Below, one piece after another: positions 54,554-63,226 of a DNA stretch of 64,000 nt. This DNA comes from Flavobacterium endophyticum (GTDB lineage Bacteria; Bacteroidota; Bacteroidia; Flavobacteriales; Flavobacteriaceae): NCBI RefSeq assembly GCF_003634455.1, contig NZ_RBLC01000004.1, positions 186,001-250,000 of the forward strand, written 5' to 3'. Position numbers and translations under genes: made by a program. Under the pieces are notes generated by a model. It saw nothing but the letters and a program-made list of their open reading frames with translations, did no database searches and had not been told where the DNA came from. Positions within the stretch are counted from its first letter, which is position 1. Each line of letters starts with the position of its first letter.

Positions 54554-55837
54554 TTACATAAAGAGATTTAAAACATAATAAATCAAGGCTGCAAGCAATG
54601 CCGAGATCGGAATGGTCAATACCCATGCCCAAATCAAGCTTACAGTAACTCCCCAGCGCACCGCAGAGACACGTTTTGTCAATCCAACACCGATAATAGA
54701 ACCTGTAATAGTATGTGTTGTACTTACCGGAATTTTCAAATGCTCAGTAAAATATAAAGTCAATGCACCAGCCGTTTCGGCAGCAACACCTTCAAAAGAA
54801 GTCACTTTTGTAATTTTAGAACCCATCGTCTTCACGATTTTCCAACCACCGCTCAAGGTACCTGCAGCAATAGCAGAATAACACGCTAGCGGAATCCAAG
54901 CTGGCATATGGAAATCTCCTGTTTCATTAGGAAGTATCACGTTCAGCCACTCCGGCATGCTTTCTTGAGACAAACCGTTGGTGTGGATATACACAGCCAC
55001 AGCAGCAGCAATGATACCCATAACTTTTTGCGAGTCATTTCCACCATGTCCTAAACTGAAGGCAGCAGAAGAAAGAAGCTGCATTTTTTTCAACCAAGAT
55101 TCAGCTTTACTATGGCTCAATCTACTGAAAAACAAACAGAAGGTACTCACAGACAATATGATAAATGCCACTAAAAACCACTTGATATTGTGCGCTTCAA
55201 AAGCAACACTCCAAAAATGCGAATCAAAACGAGGCTTTTTGATTTTTTCGTAAGGAATCATTTGATATGCAACAAATACGATCGTAGCAATCATCAAAGC
55301 TCCAGTAAATAGTTTAGGATAGATGCTTTTCTTCGAGGAATTGAGAAGCCAGATCGAAATCAGATACGAGGCCAAGGCTCCCAGCAAAGGGGCCAAGACA
55401 ATAAAGGCGATAATGATAACCACACCTGAAGGCATACCTCCATCACTTCCTGCTTTATACCAAGTAACCACGTCAAAACCAGCATGGGCAATAGCTGCTC
55501 CAGCAAAACCACCGATTAGCGTATGAGAAGAACTGGAAGGAATTCCCAGCCACCAAGTCAATAAATTCCAGCAAATTGCCGCTATGATTCCGGCCAAGAT
55601 AACCGTTAAGTTGATCTCCATCGTATTGGCCGTTTTTGCAACCGTATCGGCCACTCCAAATCCAAACACCCAATACGCCAAGAAGTTAAAAAATGCCGCC
55701 CAAACAACAGCCTGGAATGGAGTAAGCACTTTTGTCGCAACAATAGTTGCAATCGCGTTCGCAGCATCATGGAAACCGTTGATATAATCAAAGATTAATG
55801 CAAGAACGATTATGACAATTAATATCGTAAAATCCAT
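54554..55837 (-). CDS. Inorganic phosphate transporter, PiT family
   Basis: The 427-residue membrane protein has the two PiT signature repeats: DYINGFHDAANAIAT near the N-terminus and TAGALTLYFTEHLKIPVSTTH near the C-terminus, with LGHGGNDSQKVMG in the middle. There are about ten hydrophobic helices and one longer loop. PiT proteins take up metal-phosphate with protons or sodium. It follows the DUF47 gene by 25 nt, the standard partner arrangement (pit accessory protein plus transporter). Confidence 0.95.
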   Translation of the reverse strand: MDFTILIVIIVLALIFDYINGFHDAANAIATIVATKVLTPFQAVVWAAFFNFLAYWVFGFGVADTVAKTANTMEINLTVILAGIIAAICWNLLTWWLGIPSSSSHTLIGGFAGAAIAHAGFDVVTWYKAGSDGGMPSGVVIIIAFIVLAPLLGALASYLISIWLLNSSKKSIYPKLFTGALMIATIVFVAYQMIPYEKIKKPRFDSHFWSVAFEAHNIKWFLVAFIILSVSTFCLFFSRLSHSKAESWLKKMQLLSSAAFSLGHGGNDSQKVMGIIAAAVAVYIHTNGLSQESMPEWLNVILPNETGDFHMPAWIPLACYSAIAAGTLSGGWKIVKTMGSKITKVTSFEGVAAETAGALTLYFTEHLKIPVSTTHTITGSIIGVGLTKRVSAVRWGVTVSLIWAWVLTIPISALLAALIYYVLNLFM

Positions 55838-55862
55838 AAGATTGTTGAGTCAAAAATGATAT

Positions 55863-56507
55863 TTAAGAGTGCTTAACCACCACTGATTCTAGAACATTTG
55901 CTACACTTTTGCATTTATCAGAAGCTGATTCAAGTGCCGACAAAACTTCTTTGTATTTAATGATGTTTTTAGCATCAGTTTCATTTTCAAAAATATCAGC
56001 AACCGCTTTGTCAAAAACGTTATCTGCTTTGCTTTCTAATTTGTTGATTTTCTTGCAGGCATCAGAAATCGCTTTTAGATTTTTCAAATCTTTTAGTTCT
56101 TTTATTGCAACACCAATGTGCTGGCAAGCTTCAAGATTGATTTCTGTTAGCTTACGGATCGATTTTGTAATTTTTTCTACTTGATACAAACGCATTCTGC
56201 TCGCCGCACCGTGCATATAATCAGCAACATCATCCATCGATTTTACCAAGGCAAAAATATCTTCACGGTCAAAAGGAGTAATAAAATTTCGGCTTAGCTC
56301 AAGATGGGTCTTATGCGTAATTTCCTCAATAATAGCTTCTAGCTCTTCAATTTTTCTAAAGTAATTTTCTCTTTCTAATTTTGGAGCATTTACAGCCTCG
56401 TGCAATGTTTCAGCTAATAAAATTAAATTTTGTGAAGCTTGTTCGAAAAGAGGAAAGAACTTTTTATCTTTAGGAACTAAAAACTGGAAAATACTGTTTA
56501 AAGACAT
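55863..56507 (-). CDS. DUF47/PhoU-like phosphate-transport accessory protein
   Basis: The 214-residue protein is nearly all helical and shows the DUF47 (PhoU-like) pattern: KDKKFFPLFEQASQNLILLA near the N-terminus, the metal-site segment THLELSRNFITPFDREDI, and DDVADYMHGAASRMRLYQV. DUF47 proteins are thought to adjust PiT transporter activity. It is the first gene of the two-gene unit with the transporter and has a well-formed promoter. Confidence 0.93.
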   Translation of the reverse strand: MSLNSIFQFLVPKDKKFFPLFEQASQNLILLAETLHEAVNAPKLERENYFRKIEELEAIIEEITHKTHLELSRNFITPFDREDIFALVKSMDDVADYMHGAASRMRLYQVEKITKSIRKLTEINLEACQHIGVAIKELKDLKNLKAISDACKKINKLESKADNVFDKAVADIFENETDAKNIIKYKEVLSALESASDKCKSVANVLESVVVKHS

Positions 56508-56527
56508 AGGTTTGTTATTTATTGCTG

Positions 56528-56555
56528 CAAATGTATCTCTTTAATGTTAAGGCAA
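56528..56555 (-). promoter_or_regulatory. Promoter of the DUF47-PiT unit
   Basis: On the minus strand TTG (56553-56555), 17 nt, then TACATTTG (56528-56535), an exact TAnnTTTG match, 20 nt before the DUF47 ATG. Confidence 0.7.
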
Positions 56556-56703
56556 TATTAACAAATCATAAATAAGCAGTTATCAAAATTTACGATTTGA
56601 TAATATTGGAAAAGCCTTGCCTGCAAACTCAGTTTCTTTTTATTGCAAACGTTTTCGTACTTTAGCAATCTCAAAAAATAAGCAAAATACACTCAAATAC
56701 ATT

Positions 56704-58332
56704 ATGGACATCAACTTCAATAAAAACGAAGACCACAACAAACTTTTACTATCAGATTTAAAGCAACGATTCGCAAAAGTTAGACTAGGCGGAGGCGAAA
56801 AAAGAATAGAAAAACTACACGCAGAGGGCAAGATGACGGCTCGAGAACGAATCGATTATCTTCTTGACGATAAAAAAGAAAGCATTGAAATCGGCGCTTT
56901 TGTAGGCGACGGCATGTATGCCGAGCACGGCGGATGCCCTTCTGGCGGCGTCGTAATCAAGATTGGGTATGTCAAAGGAAAGCAATGCGTTGTCGTTGCC
57001 AACGATGCGACCGTTAAAGCCGGAGCTTGGTTTCCGATTACCGGAAAGAAAAATCTTCGCGCCCAAGAAATTGCCATGGAAAACAGATTGCCGATTATCT
57101 ATTTGGTAGATAGTGCCGGTGTTTATTTGCCGATGCAAGATGAAATCTTTCCTGACAAAGAACATTTCGGAAGAATTTTTAGAAACAATGCCATCATGAG
57201 CAGCATGGGAATCACCCAGATTGCCGCTGTCATGGGAAGCTGTGTTGCCGGTGGAGCTTACCTTCCTATCATGAGCGACGAAGCTTTGATTGTGGACAAG
57301 ACCGGAAGTATCTTCCTCGCTGGAAGTTATCTGGTCAAAGCGGCAATCGGCGAAAGCATCGACAATGAAACGCTTGGTGGTGCTACAACACATTGTGAAA
57401 TCTCTGGCGTGACAGATTACAAAGCAAAAGACGACAAAGATGCTTTAGACAAGATAAAAAATATAGTAGACAAGATCGGCGATTACGAAAAGGCTGGTTT
57501 CAACAGAATTAAAGCAGAAAAACCTGCCCTTGATGAAAAAGAAATCTACGGCGTATTGCCTAAATTAAGAACCGAGCAATACGATATGATGGAAATCATC
57601 AAGCGTTTGGTCGATAATTCTGAATTTGAAGCCTATAAAGAAGGCTACGGACAGACGATTATTACTGGTTATGCCCGAATTGACGGCTGGGCGGTCGGAA
57701 TTGTTGCCAACCAACGTAAAGTTGTCAAATCTAAAAAAGGCGAAATGCAGTTCGGAGGCGTAATCTATTCTGATTCTGCCGACAAGGCTACACGTTTTAT
57801 TGCCAACTGCAACCAGAAAAAAATTCCGCTAGTATTTCTTCAAGACGTGACCGGATTTATGGTAGGAAGCAAATCAGAACATGGAGGCATCATCAAAGAC
57901 GGTGCTAAGATGGTTAATGCCGTTTCCAATTCTGTAGTTCCTAAATTCACGGTAGTGGTCGGAAACTCCTATGGTGCCGGAAACTATGCCATGTGTGGAA
58001 AAGCCTATGACCCGAGACTTATTTTTGCATGGCCAAGTGCCGAACTAGCTGTTATGGGCGGAACCCAAGCCGCAAAAGTTTTAATGCAGATTGAAGCTTC
58101 TTCCCTAAAAGCCAAAGGCGAAGTAATCGACGAAGCCAAAGAACAAGAGCTTTTTGACAAGATCAAGGCAAAATACGACGCACAAGTTTCTCCTTATTAT
58201 GCTGCTTCACGCTTGTGGACCGATGCTGTTATCGATCCTCTAGAAACCAGAACTTGGATTTCAATGGGAATCGAAGCCGCGAACCACGCTCCTATCGAAA
58301 AGAAATTTAACCTAGGTGTCATCCAAGTCTAA
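56704..58332 (+). CDS. Acyl-CoA carboxylase beta (carboxyltransferase) subunit
   Basis: The 542-residue protein from ATG 56704 carries the biotin-dependent carboxyltransferase fold twice: an N-terminal half with GGGEKRIEKLHAEGKMTARER and YLVDSAGVYLPMQ, and a C-terminal half with PLVFLQDVTGFMVG and GNSYGAGNYAMCGKAYDPR. The pattern is nearest to methylcrotonyl- or propionyl-CoA carboxylase beta subunits; the biotin-carrying alpha subunit is not in the window, so the substrate is open. A longer frame from 56617 is unlikely. The methyltransferase gene starts 5 nt downstream. Confidence 0.92.
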   Translation: MDINFNKNEDHNKLLLSDLKQRFAKVRLGGGEKRIEKLHAEGKMTARERIDYLLDDKKESIEIGAFVGDGMYAEHGGCPSGGVVIKIGYVKGKQCVVVANDATVKAGAWFPITGKKNLRAQEIAMENRLPIIYLVDSAGVYLPMQDEIFPDKEHFGRIFRNNAIMSSMGITQIAAVMGSCVAGGAYLPIMSDEALIVDKTGSIFLAGSYLVKAAIGESIDNETLGGATTHCEISGVTDYKAKDDKDALDKIKNIVDKIGDYEKAGFNRIKAEKPALDEKEIYGVLPKLRTEQYDMMEIIKRLVDNSEFEAYKEGYGQTIITGYARIDGWAVGIVANQRKVVKSKKGEMQFGGVIYSDSADKATRFIANCNQKKIPLVFLQDVTGFMVGSKSEHGGIIKDGAKMVNAVSNSVVPKFTVVVGNSYGAGNYAMCGKAYDPRLIFAWPSAELAVMGGTQAAKVLMQIEASSLKAKGEVIDEAKEQELFDKIKAKYDAQVSPYYAASRLWTDAVIDPLETRTWISMGIEAANHAPIEKKFNLGVIQV

Positions 58333-58337
58333 CCAAT

Positions 58338-59003
58338 ATGGGAAACCTTGACGAAAAAGAATTACAAGAACTAGCCAGCCAATTGAGCCATCCTAATGGT
58401 GAAAATGGCATACAGACGGCCTATAGCATGAACGTTGCGAATGATAATATGATTCGCAACGCCATTGCCCAAATCGAAATCAAGGATAATTCTAGCCTAT
58501 TGGAAATCGGGCCTGGCAACGGTGCACATATCAAATATTTATTTGAAGTTAATTCCAGCATAAAGTATTATGGAATTGATGTTTCCAAACTCATGGTAGA
58601 AGAAGCCACAAAGCTTAATTCAGAATTTACCAATACCGATAAGGCTGTTTTTGAATGGACCGATGGAGAAAAAATAGCCCATCCCGATGCTGCCTTTGAT
58701 AGCATCTTTACTATAAATACCATCTATTTCTGGAAAAACCCAGAAGAATACATACAAGAGATTTTTAGAATCCTAAAAACAAAAGGCGAATTTATCCTGG
58801 CTTTTATTCCCAAAGAGGTCATGGAAAAGATTCCGTTTTCAAAATACGGCTTTGAACTTTATGTTAATGAAAAAGCAAAAGCTTTGTTGCAGAATGCGGG
58901 ATTTACGATTGCAAATACGCTATCAGAGCAAGAAGAAGTCCTGAGCAACACGGGCGATAAAAAAATCCGCACGTTTACAATTATCAAGGCAGTAAAACCA
59001 TAA
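58338..59003 (+). CDS. Class I SAM-dependent methyltransferase
   Basis: The 221-residue protein has the SAM-binding motif LLEIGPGNGAHIKYLFE (about residues 54-70), the acidic strand YYGIDVSKLMVEEA, and a motif IFTINTIYFWKNPEEYIQEI as in UbiE/Coq5-type small-molecule methyltransferases (methyltransf_11). No signal or membrane segment is seen. The substrate is unknown. It is tightly placed between the carboxylase (5 nt) and the M1 peptidase (6 nt) genes, so the three are probably one transcript. Confidence 0.85.
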   Translation: MGNLDEKELQELASQLSHPNGENGIQTAYSMNVANDNMIRNAIAQIEIKDNSSLLEIGPGNGAHIKYLFEVNSSIKYYGIDVSKLMVEEATKLNSEFTNTDKAVFEWTDGEKIAHPDAAFDSIFTINTIYFWKNPEEYIQEIFRILKTKGEFILAFIPKEVMEKIPFSKYGFELYVNEKAKALLQNAGFTIANTLSEQEEVLSNTGDKKIRTFTIIKAVKP

Positions 59004-59009
59004 TCAAGC

Positions 59010-60626
59010 ATGGTAAAATTCTTTCCCTATTTTCTCTTCTTTATTGGACTGCAAGTTTCAGCCCAACAATTCACCAGAAAAGATTCACTGCGTGGCGGTT
59101 TTTCATTAGAAAGAATCAGCTATGACGTACAGCGTTATGACTTGAATATCACCATAGACCCAGAAAAAAAATCCATCGTCGGCTATAACGACATTACTTT
59201 TAAGATTTTAAATACGGCGTCGCAAATCCAAGTCGATTTATTTGAAAATATGAAAATCGACAGCATTGTTTTTGAAGGAAAGCAACTAAACTATAAAAGA
59301 GAATTTGGAGCTGTTTTTATTTCTTTTGAAAAACCACTAACGGTTGACGGACTAAATAAGAAAATTCGTTTTTATTATTCCGGAAACCCATTAATTGCAA
59401 ACTATCCACCTTGGGACGGAGGCTTTGTCTTTAAAAGCGATAGCCAAGGCAAGCCTTGGATTGGGGTTGCCGTACAAGGCACGGGAGCCAGCTTATGGTA
59501 TCCTGTCAAAGACTCCCAACATGACGAGCCGGATTTGGGCGCTACGATAAAAGTCGCCGTGCCTAATGGACTGATGAACGTTTCCAACGGAAGATTCATT
59601 GGAAGTGAAGACCTCAAAAACGGCTACACGCGCTGGGACTGGGAAGTAAAAAATCCGATCAACAATTACGACATTACCATAAACGTTGCCGACTATGCAC
59701 ATCTGCACGACACCCACAACGGACTAGATCTTGACTATTATATCTTACGTGAAAACGAAGAAAAAGCAAAACAGCATTTTGAAGAAGTAAAACCGATGCT
59801 GGACTGTTTTGAGTCCAAATTCGGCAAATATCCTTTTGCAGAAGACGGCTATAAATTAGTCGAAACTTCTTATTTAGGTATGGAGCACCAAAGTGCTGTG
59901 GCTTATGGAAATAAATACAGGAAAGGCTATATGGGAAGCGATATTTCGGGCACAGGCATAGGCATGCTTTTCGACTATATCACTATCCACGAAAGCGGCC
60001 ACGAATGGTTCGGGAACAGCATTACCTCTAAAGATATCGCCGACATGTGGATTCATGAAGGATTTACGACCTATTCCGAATCTGTTTTTGTAGAATGCTT
60101 GTACGGCTATGAAAAGGCAATGGAGTATATCAACGGACAGAAAAACCGTATTTCCAACAAAGCTCCGATCATCGGAACCTACGGCGTCAATGACAAAGGC
60201 TCAAACGACATGTATTATAAAGGAGCATTACTGCTGAATACGTTGCGCCATATTGTAAATGACGATCCTAAATGGTGGCAAATACTATTGAAATATTCTG
60301 AAACCTACCGTCATAAGATAATCGATACCGAAACGGTCATTGCTTTTTTCAATGCCGAAACCAACAGAAATCTCTCTCCTATTTTTGAGCAATACCTAAA
60401 GTACAAAAGCATTCCTGAGCTGGATATAGAAATAGGAAAGAAAGAAGTAAAATTCAGATGGCATACCGATGTCACTAATTTTTCAATGCCTGTAGTCCTG
60501 CTCGTAAATGATACAGAGATTAGGCTTGAAGCCACTAATGACTGGCAATCCTACAAAATAAAGAAAACCAAAGAAGCGGTCAAGTTTGACAGCAACAGGT
60601 TTCTTATAAAAGTAAATTATAATTAA
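59010..60626 (+). CDS. Exported M1-family metallopeptidase
   Basis: The 538-residue protein has a signal peptide (about residues 1-18, ending GLQVSA) and the M1 aminopeptidase layout: an N-terminal beta-saddle domain, substrate motif GMEHQSAV in place of the usual GAMEN, zinc motif HESGHEW at 327-333 and the third ligand Glu350. It ends after the catalytic domain and a short tail, lacking the large C-terminal helical domain of longer family members. It likely trims peptides in the periplasm or outside the cell. It ends the three-gene unit at a palindromic terminator. Confidence 0.92.
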   Translation: MVKFFPYFLFFIGLQVSAQQFTRKDSLRGGFSLERISYDVQRYDLNITIDPEKKSIVGYNDITFKILNTASQIQVDLFENMKIDSIVFEGKQLNYKREFGAVFISFEKPLTVDGLNKKIRFYYSGNPLIANYPPWDGGFVFKSDSQGKPWIGVAVQGTGASLWYPVKDSQHDEPDLGATIKVAVPNGLMNVSNGRFIGSEDLKNGYTRWDWEVKNPINNYDITINVADYAHLHDTHNGLDLDYYILRENEEKAKQHFEEVKPMLDCFESKFGKYPFAEDGYKLVETSYLGMEHQSAVAYGNKYRKGYMGSDISGTGIGMLFDYITIHESGHEWFGNSITSKDIADMWIHEGFTTYSESVFVECLYGYEKAMEYINGQKNRISNKAPIIGTYGVNDKGSNDMYYKGALLLNTLRHIVNDDPKWWQILLKYSETYRHKIIDTETVIAFFNAETNRNLSPIFEQYLKYKSIPELDIEIGKKEVKFRWHTDVTNFSMPVVLLVNDTEIRLEATNDWQSYKIKKTKEAVKFDSNRFLIKVNYN

Positions 60627-60653
60627 AAAGAGCGCCAATTGGCGCTCTTTTCT
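60625..60653. terminator. Palindromic terminator
   Basis: Positions 60627-60650 are a perfect 24-nt palindrome (half-site AAAGAGCGCCAA) with flanking A and T runs, between the convergent M1 peptidase and MenE-like genes. Confidence 0.9.
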
Positions 60654-61698
60654 ATACGCTCGACAAGCTTTCTTTTCTCAAGACCTTGCCTGTCGGTGTT
60701 TCTAAAAATTTAGGAATAAACAGTACTACTTTCGGCTTTTCATATTTCCCTAATTCGCCAAAAGCAGCATCATCTATAACAAATGGGTCGCCTTCGACTG
60801 CTAGGACTAATTTTTCGCCAAGCTCCTCATTTTCCTGAGAGGCTATAAAAAACCTCCGCTCAATCTTATGCGACAGCTTTTCCTCAATCTGTTCTGGAAA
60901 AAGCTTGACGCCTCCGCTGTTAATCACATTATCGATACGTCCCAGCCAGATAAATTCGTTCTCATTCAAGACTTTTACGACATCGTTCGTCACCACGGCT
61001 TCATCTGTAATGGTAGGCGCCGTTACGACCAAGCAATGCCTTTCGTCTTCTGCAACCGTAATGCCTGGCAGGACTTGAAAGGCTTCTTCTCCTACTCTTT
61101 TCGCCGCAATATGAGTTATCGTTTCCGTCATACCATACGTCTCAAAAATAGCCGAAGAAACTTGCTGCAGTTCATTTGCCAAAGCCGAGCTGACCTTCGC
61201 GCCGCCAATAATCAATTTCTTGATTTGTCCAAGCTGTGCTAAAGAATGCTGTGCCTGTAGCGGTACCATGGCCGCAAAATCATAGGTTTCATCATTCCTT
61301 TCTAAAGGCGTTGATGTAGGTTCTACAAAATCGAGATCCAGTCCTAAAATAAACGCCCTGACAAACATCATCTTGCCTGCCACATATTGTGCCGGAAGGC
61401 AATGAAGGACTTTATTTCCGGGTGCCAGATCAAAGAAATCGCCTGTCGCCAAAGCCGAATTGACCATGGCCTGCTTGTTTACCTTAATCTTTTTAGGCGC
61501 TCCCGTCGTTCCCGAAGTCGTCATTTCGATATATTCCTTTTCATCAAACCAATCCAGTATGAAGATACCGACAGGTCGTTCAAAAGCTTCTCCTTCTTTG
61601 ATAAAGCTATACGCCACACGGCACAAGTCATCTTTGTCAAGATGAAAGCCGTTCAGTTTAAAACGGTTGTGGACGCTATGGTAGGTTGGGTTATTCAT
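60652..61698 (-). CDS. MenE-like acyl-CoA ligase (AMP-binding protein)
   Basis: The 348-residue protein is a short member of the adenylate-forming ligase family: the P-loop-like TTSGTTGAPKKIKVNKQA (about residues 59-76), FETYGMTETITHIAAKRVG, the hinge LGRIDNVINSGGVKLFPEQIEE and a C-terminal PTGKVLRKESL with the catalytic Lys. The short length fits O-succinylbenzoate-CoA ligase (MenE) of menaquinone synthesis in Bacteroidota, but no other men genes are nearby, so the symbol is withheld. Its start overlaps the end of the CPBP gene by 8 nt. Confidence 0.82.
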   Translation of the reverse strand: MNNPTYHSVHNRFKLNGFHLDKDDLCRVAYSFIKEGEAFERPVGIFILDWFDEKEYIEMTTSGTTGAPKKIKVNKQAMVNSALATGDFFDLAPGNKVLHCLPAQYVAGKMMFVRAFILGLDLDFVEPTSTPLERNDETYDFAAMVPLQAQHSLAQLGQIKKLIIGGAKVSSALANELQQVSSAIFETYGMTETITHIAAKRVGEEAFQVLPGITVAEDERHCLVVTAPTITDEAVVTNDVVKVLNENEFIWLGRIDNVINSGGVKLFPEQIEEKLSHKIERRFFIASQENEELGEKLVLAVEGDPFVIDDAAFGELGKYEKPKVVLFIPKFLETPTGKVLRKESLSSV

Positions 61699-62662
61699 CG
61701 TTTTTTCCTAATTCATTAATTTCGTGAAAACTGTCTTCTGTTGGAGGAACAATAACTCCTGTGAGCTTCTCCTTCCAGTTATTCCATTTATACTTCTTAC
61801 TAAAGATAAACAAAAGAATCGGAAAAATGACAAACACCGGAAGCAAAACGTCAAATCCCGCTGTCGGTTCTGAATGGTCTTTTAAGATAGAATGCGTCTG
61901 GAAAACCGTCCAATCCGATGTCACCAGCAACGCTCCTATCAGATTATTCGCGGCATGAAAGCCCAACGAAAGCTCTATACCTTCGTCCATTAGCGCTACA
62001 ATACCTAGAAACAATCCCGTGCCTATATAATAGACCAAGATAATGTAGCCCATCTTTTCGACCTCCGGATTCATGATGTGCAGCAGTCCAAAAATCAAGG
62101 ACGTCATCATAAGCGGAAACCATTTATTTTTTGCCAAAAGCGCAAATCCCTGCATCAAATATCCTCTAAAAACATATTCCTCCGTACTGGTCTGTATCGG
62201 AATCAAGGCTATTGCGATGATGGCAAGAACCGCAAACTGAACCGGCTGAAAATTAATTTCATAGTTTTCTGGAGAAGCATAATACGTTGCAATGGTTACG
62301 ACTGTGGTAATCACTGCCCAAAGTCCGAAAGAAAAGAAAAAACGCGACCAGTCCATTTTTTTTCGCGAAGTCGCCACTTCGATAAACTTTTGCTTGTGGA
62401 AATATTTCACGATCAGATACAACCCAAGCATGGCAAAGACAAACGAAATCAGCATGAAAAACAAAGTCAGGTTCGAATTCAAATAGGTCATCATTGTGTT
62501 TTGATCTTGCGGAAACTCCTCTTTTTCTGTCAACGATTTTATCCCGATCGCAATAATCCACGGAAACTGTCCTGCTGTAGAAGCAATAATGATCAATATC
62601 GAACCGACTATATATTTCCAAAACGCGTTGTCCTTACTCTTAAAACCTTGTGCTATAAACAT
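61691..62662 (-). CDS. CPBP-family intramembrane glutamic protease
   Basis: The 323-residue membrane protein has about eight hydrophobic helices. Motif 1 of the CPBP (CAAX protease/Rce1-like, Abi) family is STEEYVFRGYLMQGF with the catalytic Glu-Glu pair and Arg; motif 2 is GLLHIMNP and motif 3 GFHAANNLIG, each with the His needed. Family members cleave prenylated or bacteriocin-related peptides inside the membrane, and the substrate here is unknown. It overlaps the MenE-like gene by 8 nt, so the two are translated together. Confidence 0.9.
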   Translation of the reverse strand: MFIAQGFKSKDNAFWKYIVGSILIIIASTAGQFPWIIAIGIKSLTEKEEFPQDQNTMMTYLNSNLTLFFMLISFVFAMLGLYLIVKYFHKQKFIEVATSRKKMDWSRFFFSFGLWAVITTVVTIATYYASPENYEINFQPVQFAVLAIIAIALIPIQTSTEEYVFRGYLMQGFALLAKNKWFPLMMTSLIFGLLHIMNPEVEKMGYIILVYYIGTGLFLGIVALMDEGIELSLGFHAANNLIGALLVTSDWTVFQTHSILKDHSEPTAGFDVLLPVFVIFPILLFIFSKKYKWNNWKEKLTGVIVPPTEDSFHEINELGKNDE

Positions 62663-62786
62663 ATCCTTATTTTTTGTGCTTGAATTTATTTGACCCCTAA
62701 TTTATTCAATTGTTACAACATATTGGCCTATTTTTAATTTGCATTTCATTTCTTTGCAGCTCACTAAACTGCGTATAGAAAAAATC

Positions 62787-63128
62787 ATGATCAAAATCTA
62801 TCATAATCCACGCTGCGGAAAATCTAGAGAAGGACTCGAGCTTGTCGAAAAATCGGGAAAAGCATTTGAGGTCGTAAAATACCTTACCGACGTGCCTTCT
62901 TTTGAAGAATTACAAACCATCATCAAACTGTTGGGCATAGCGCCAATCGAGCTTATCCGCCAAAAAGAAGATGTCTGGGTGAAAAATTTCAAAGGAAAAG
63001 AAGTATCCGACGAAGCAATCATCAAGATCATGATTGAAAACCCGATACTAATCGAAAGGCCGATCGTCATCAACGGAAACAAAGCGGTCATCGGTCGCCC
63101 GCCAGAAAAAATCCTCGACATAGTATAA
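62787..63128 (+). CDS. ArsC/Spx-like glutaredoxin-dependent arsenate reductase family protein
   Basis: From ATG 62787 the 113-residue protein shows the ArsC pattern: IKIYHNPRCGKSREGLELVE with the active-site Cys10, a central DVPSFEELQTIIKLLG, and the C-terminal NPILIERPIVINGNKAVIGRPPE with the conserved Arg. A longer frame from 62739 adds 16 unlikely residues. Family members reduce arsenate or act as general thiol reductases; no arsenic-resistance genes are nearby, so a housekeeping role is as likely. Confidence 0.9.
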   Translation: MIKIYHNPRCGKSREGLELVEKSGKAFEVVKYLTDVPSFEELQTIIKLLGIAPIELIRQKEDVWVKNFKGKEVSDEAIIKIMIENPILIERPIVINGNKAVIGRPPEKILDIV

Positions 63129-63185
63129 GAATGTTAAATGACAGTATTTAACAAACCTTTATGAAATCAGGCTTAAACCAAAGGC

Positions 63186-63193
63186 TACTTTTG
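63186..63193 (+). promoter_or_regulatory. -7 promoter element of the TonB-dependent receptor gene
   Basis: TACTTTTG matches TAnnTTTG exactly, 33 nt before the ATG at 63227. No TTG is found at a suitable distance upstream; a TTTA at 63158-63161 is the nearest alternative. Confidence 0.5.
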
Positions 63194-63226
63194 CGGTCTT
63201 AAGCTAAATAATCAACATTCTAGTTA

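Noticed and set aside
61691..62662. Phage-abortive or bacteriocin-immunity system based on the CPBP (Abi) protein
   Set aside because: The gene is translationally coupled to a MenE-like ligase, with no toxin, bacteriocin or defence genes in reach.
62787..63128. Arsenic-resistance operon
   Set aside because: Only an ArsC-like gene is present, without ArsR, ArsB or Acr3 genes around it.
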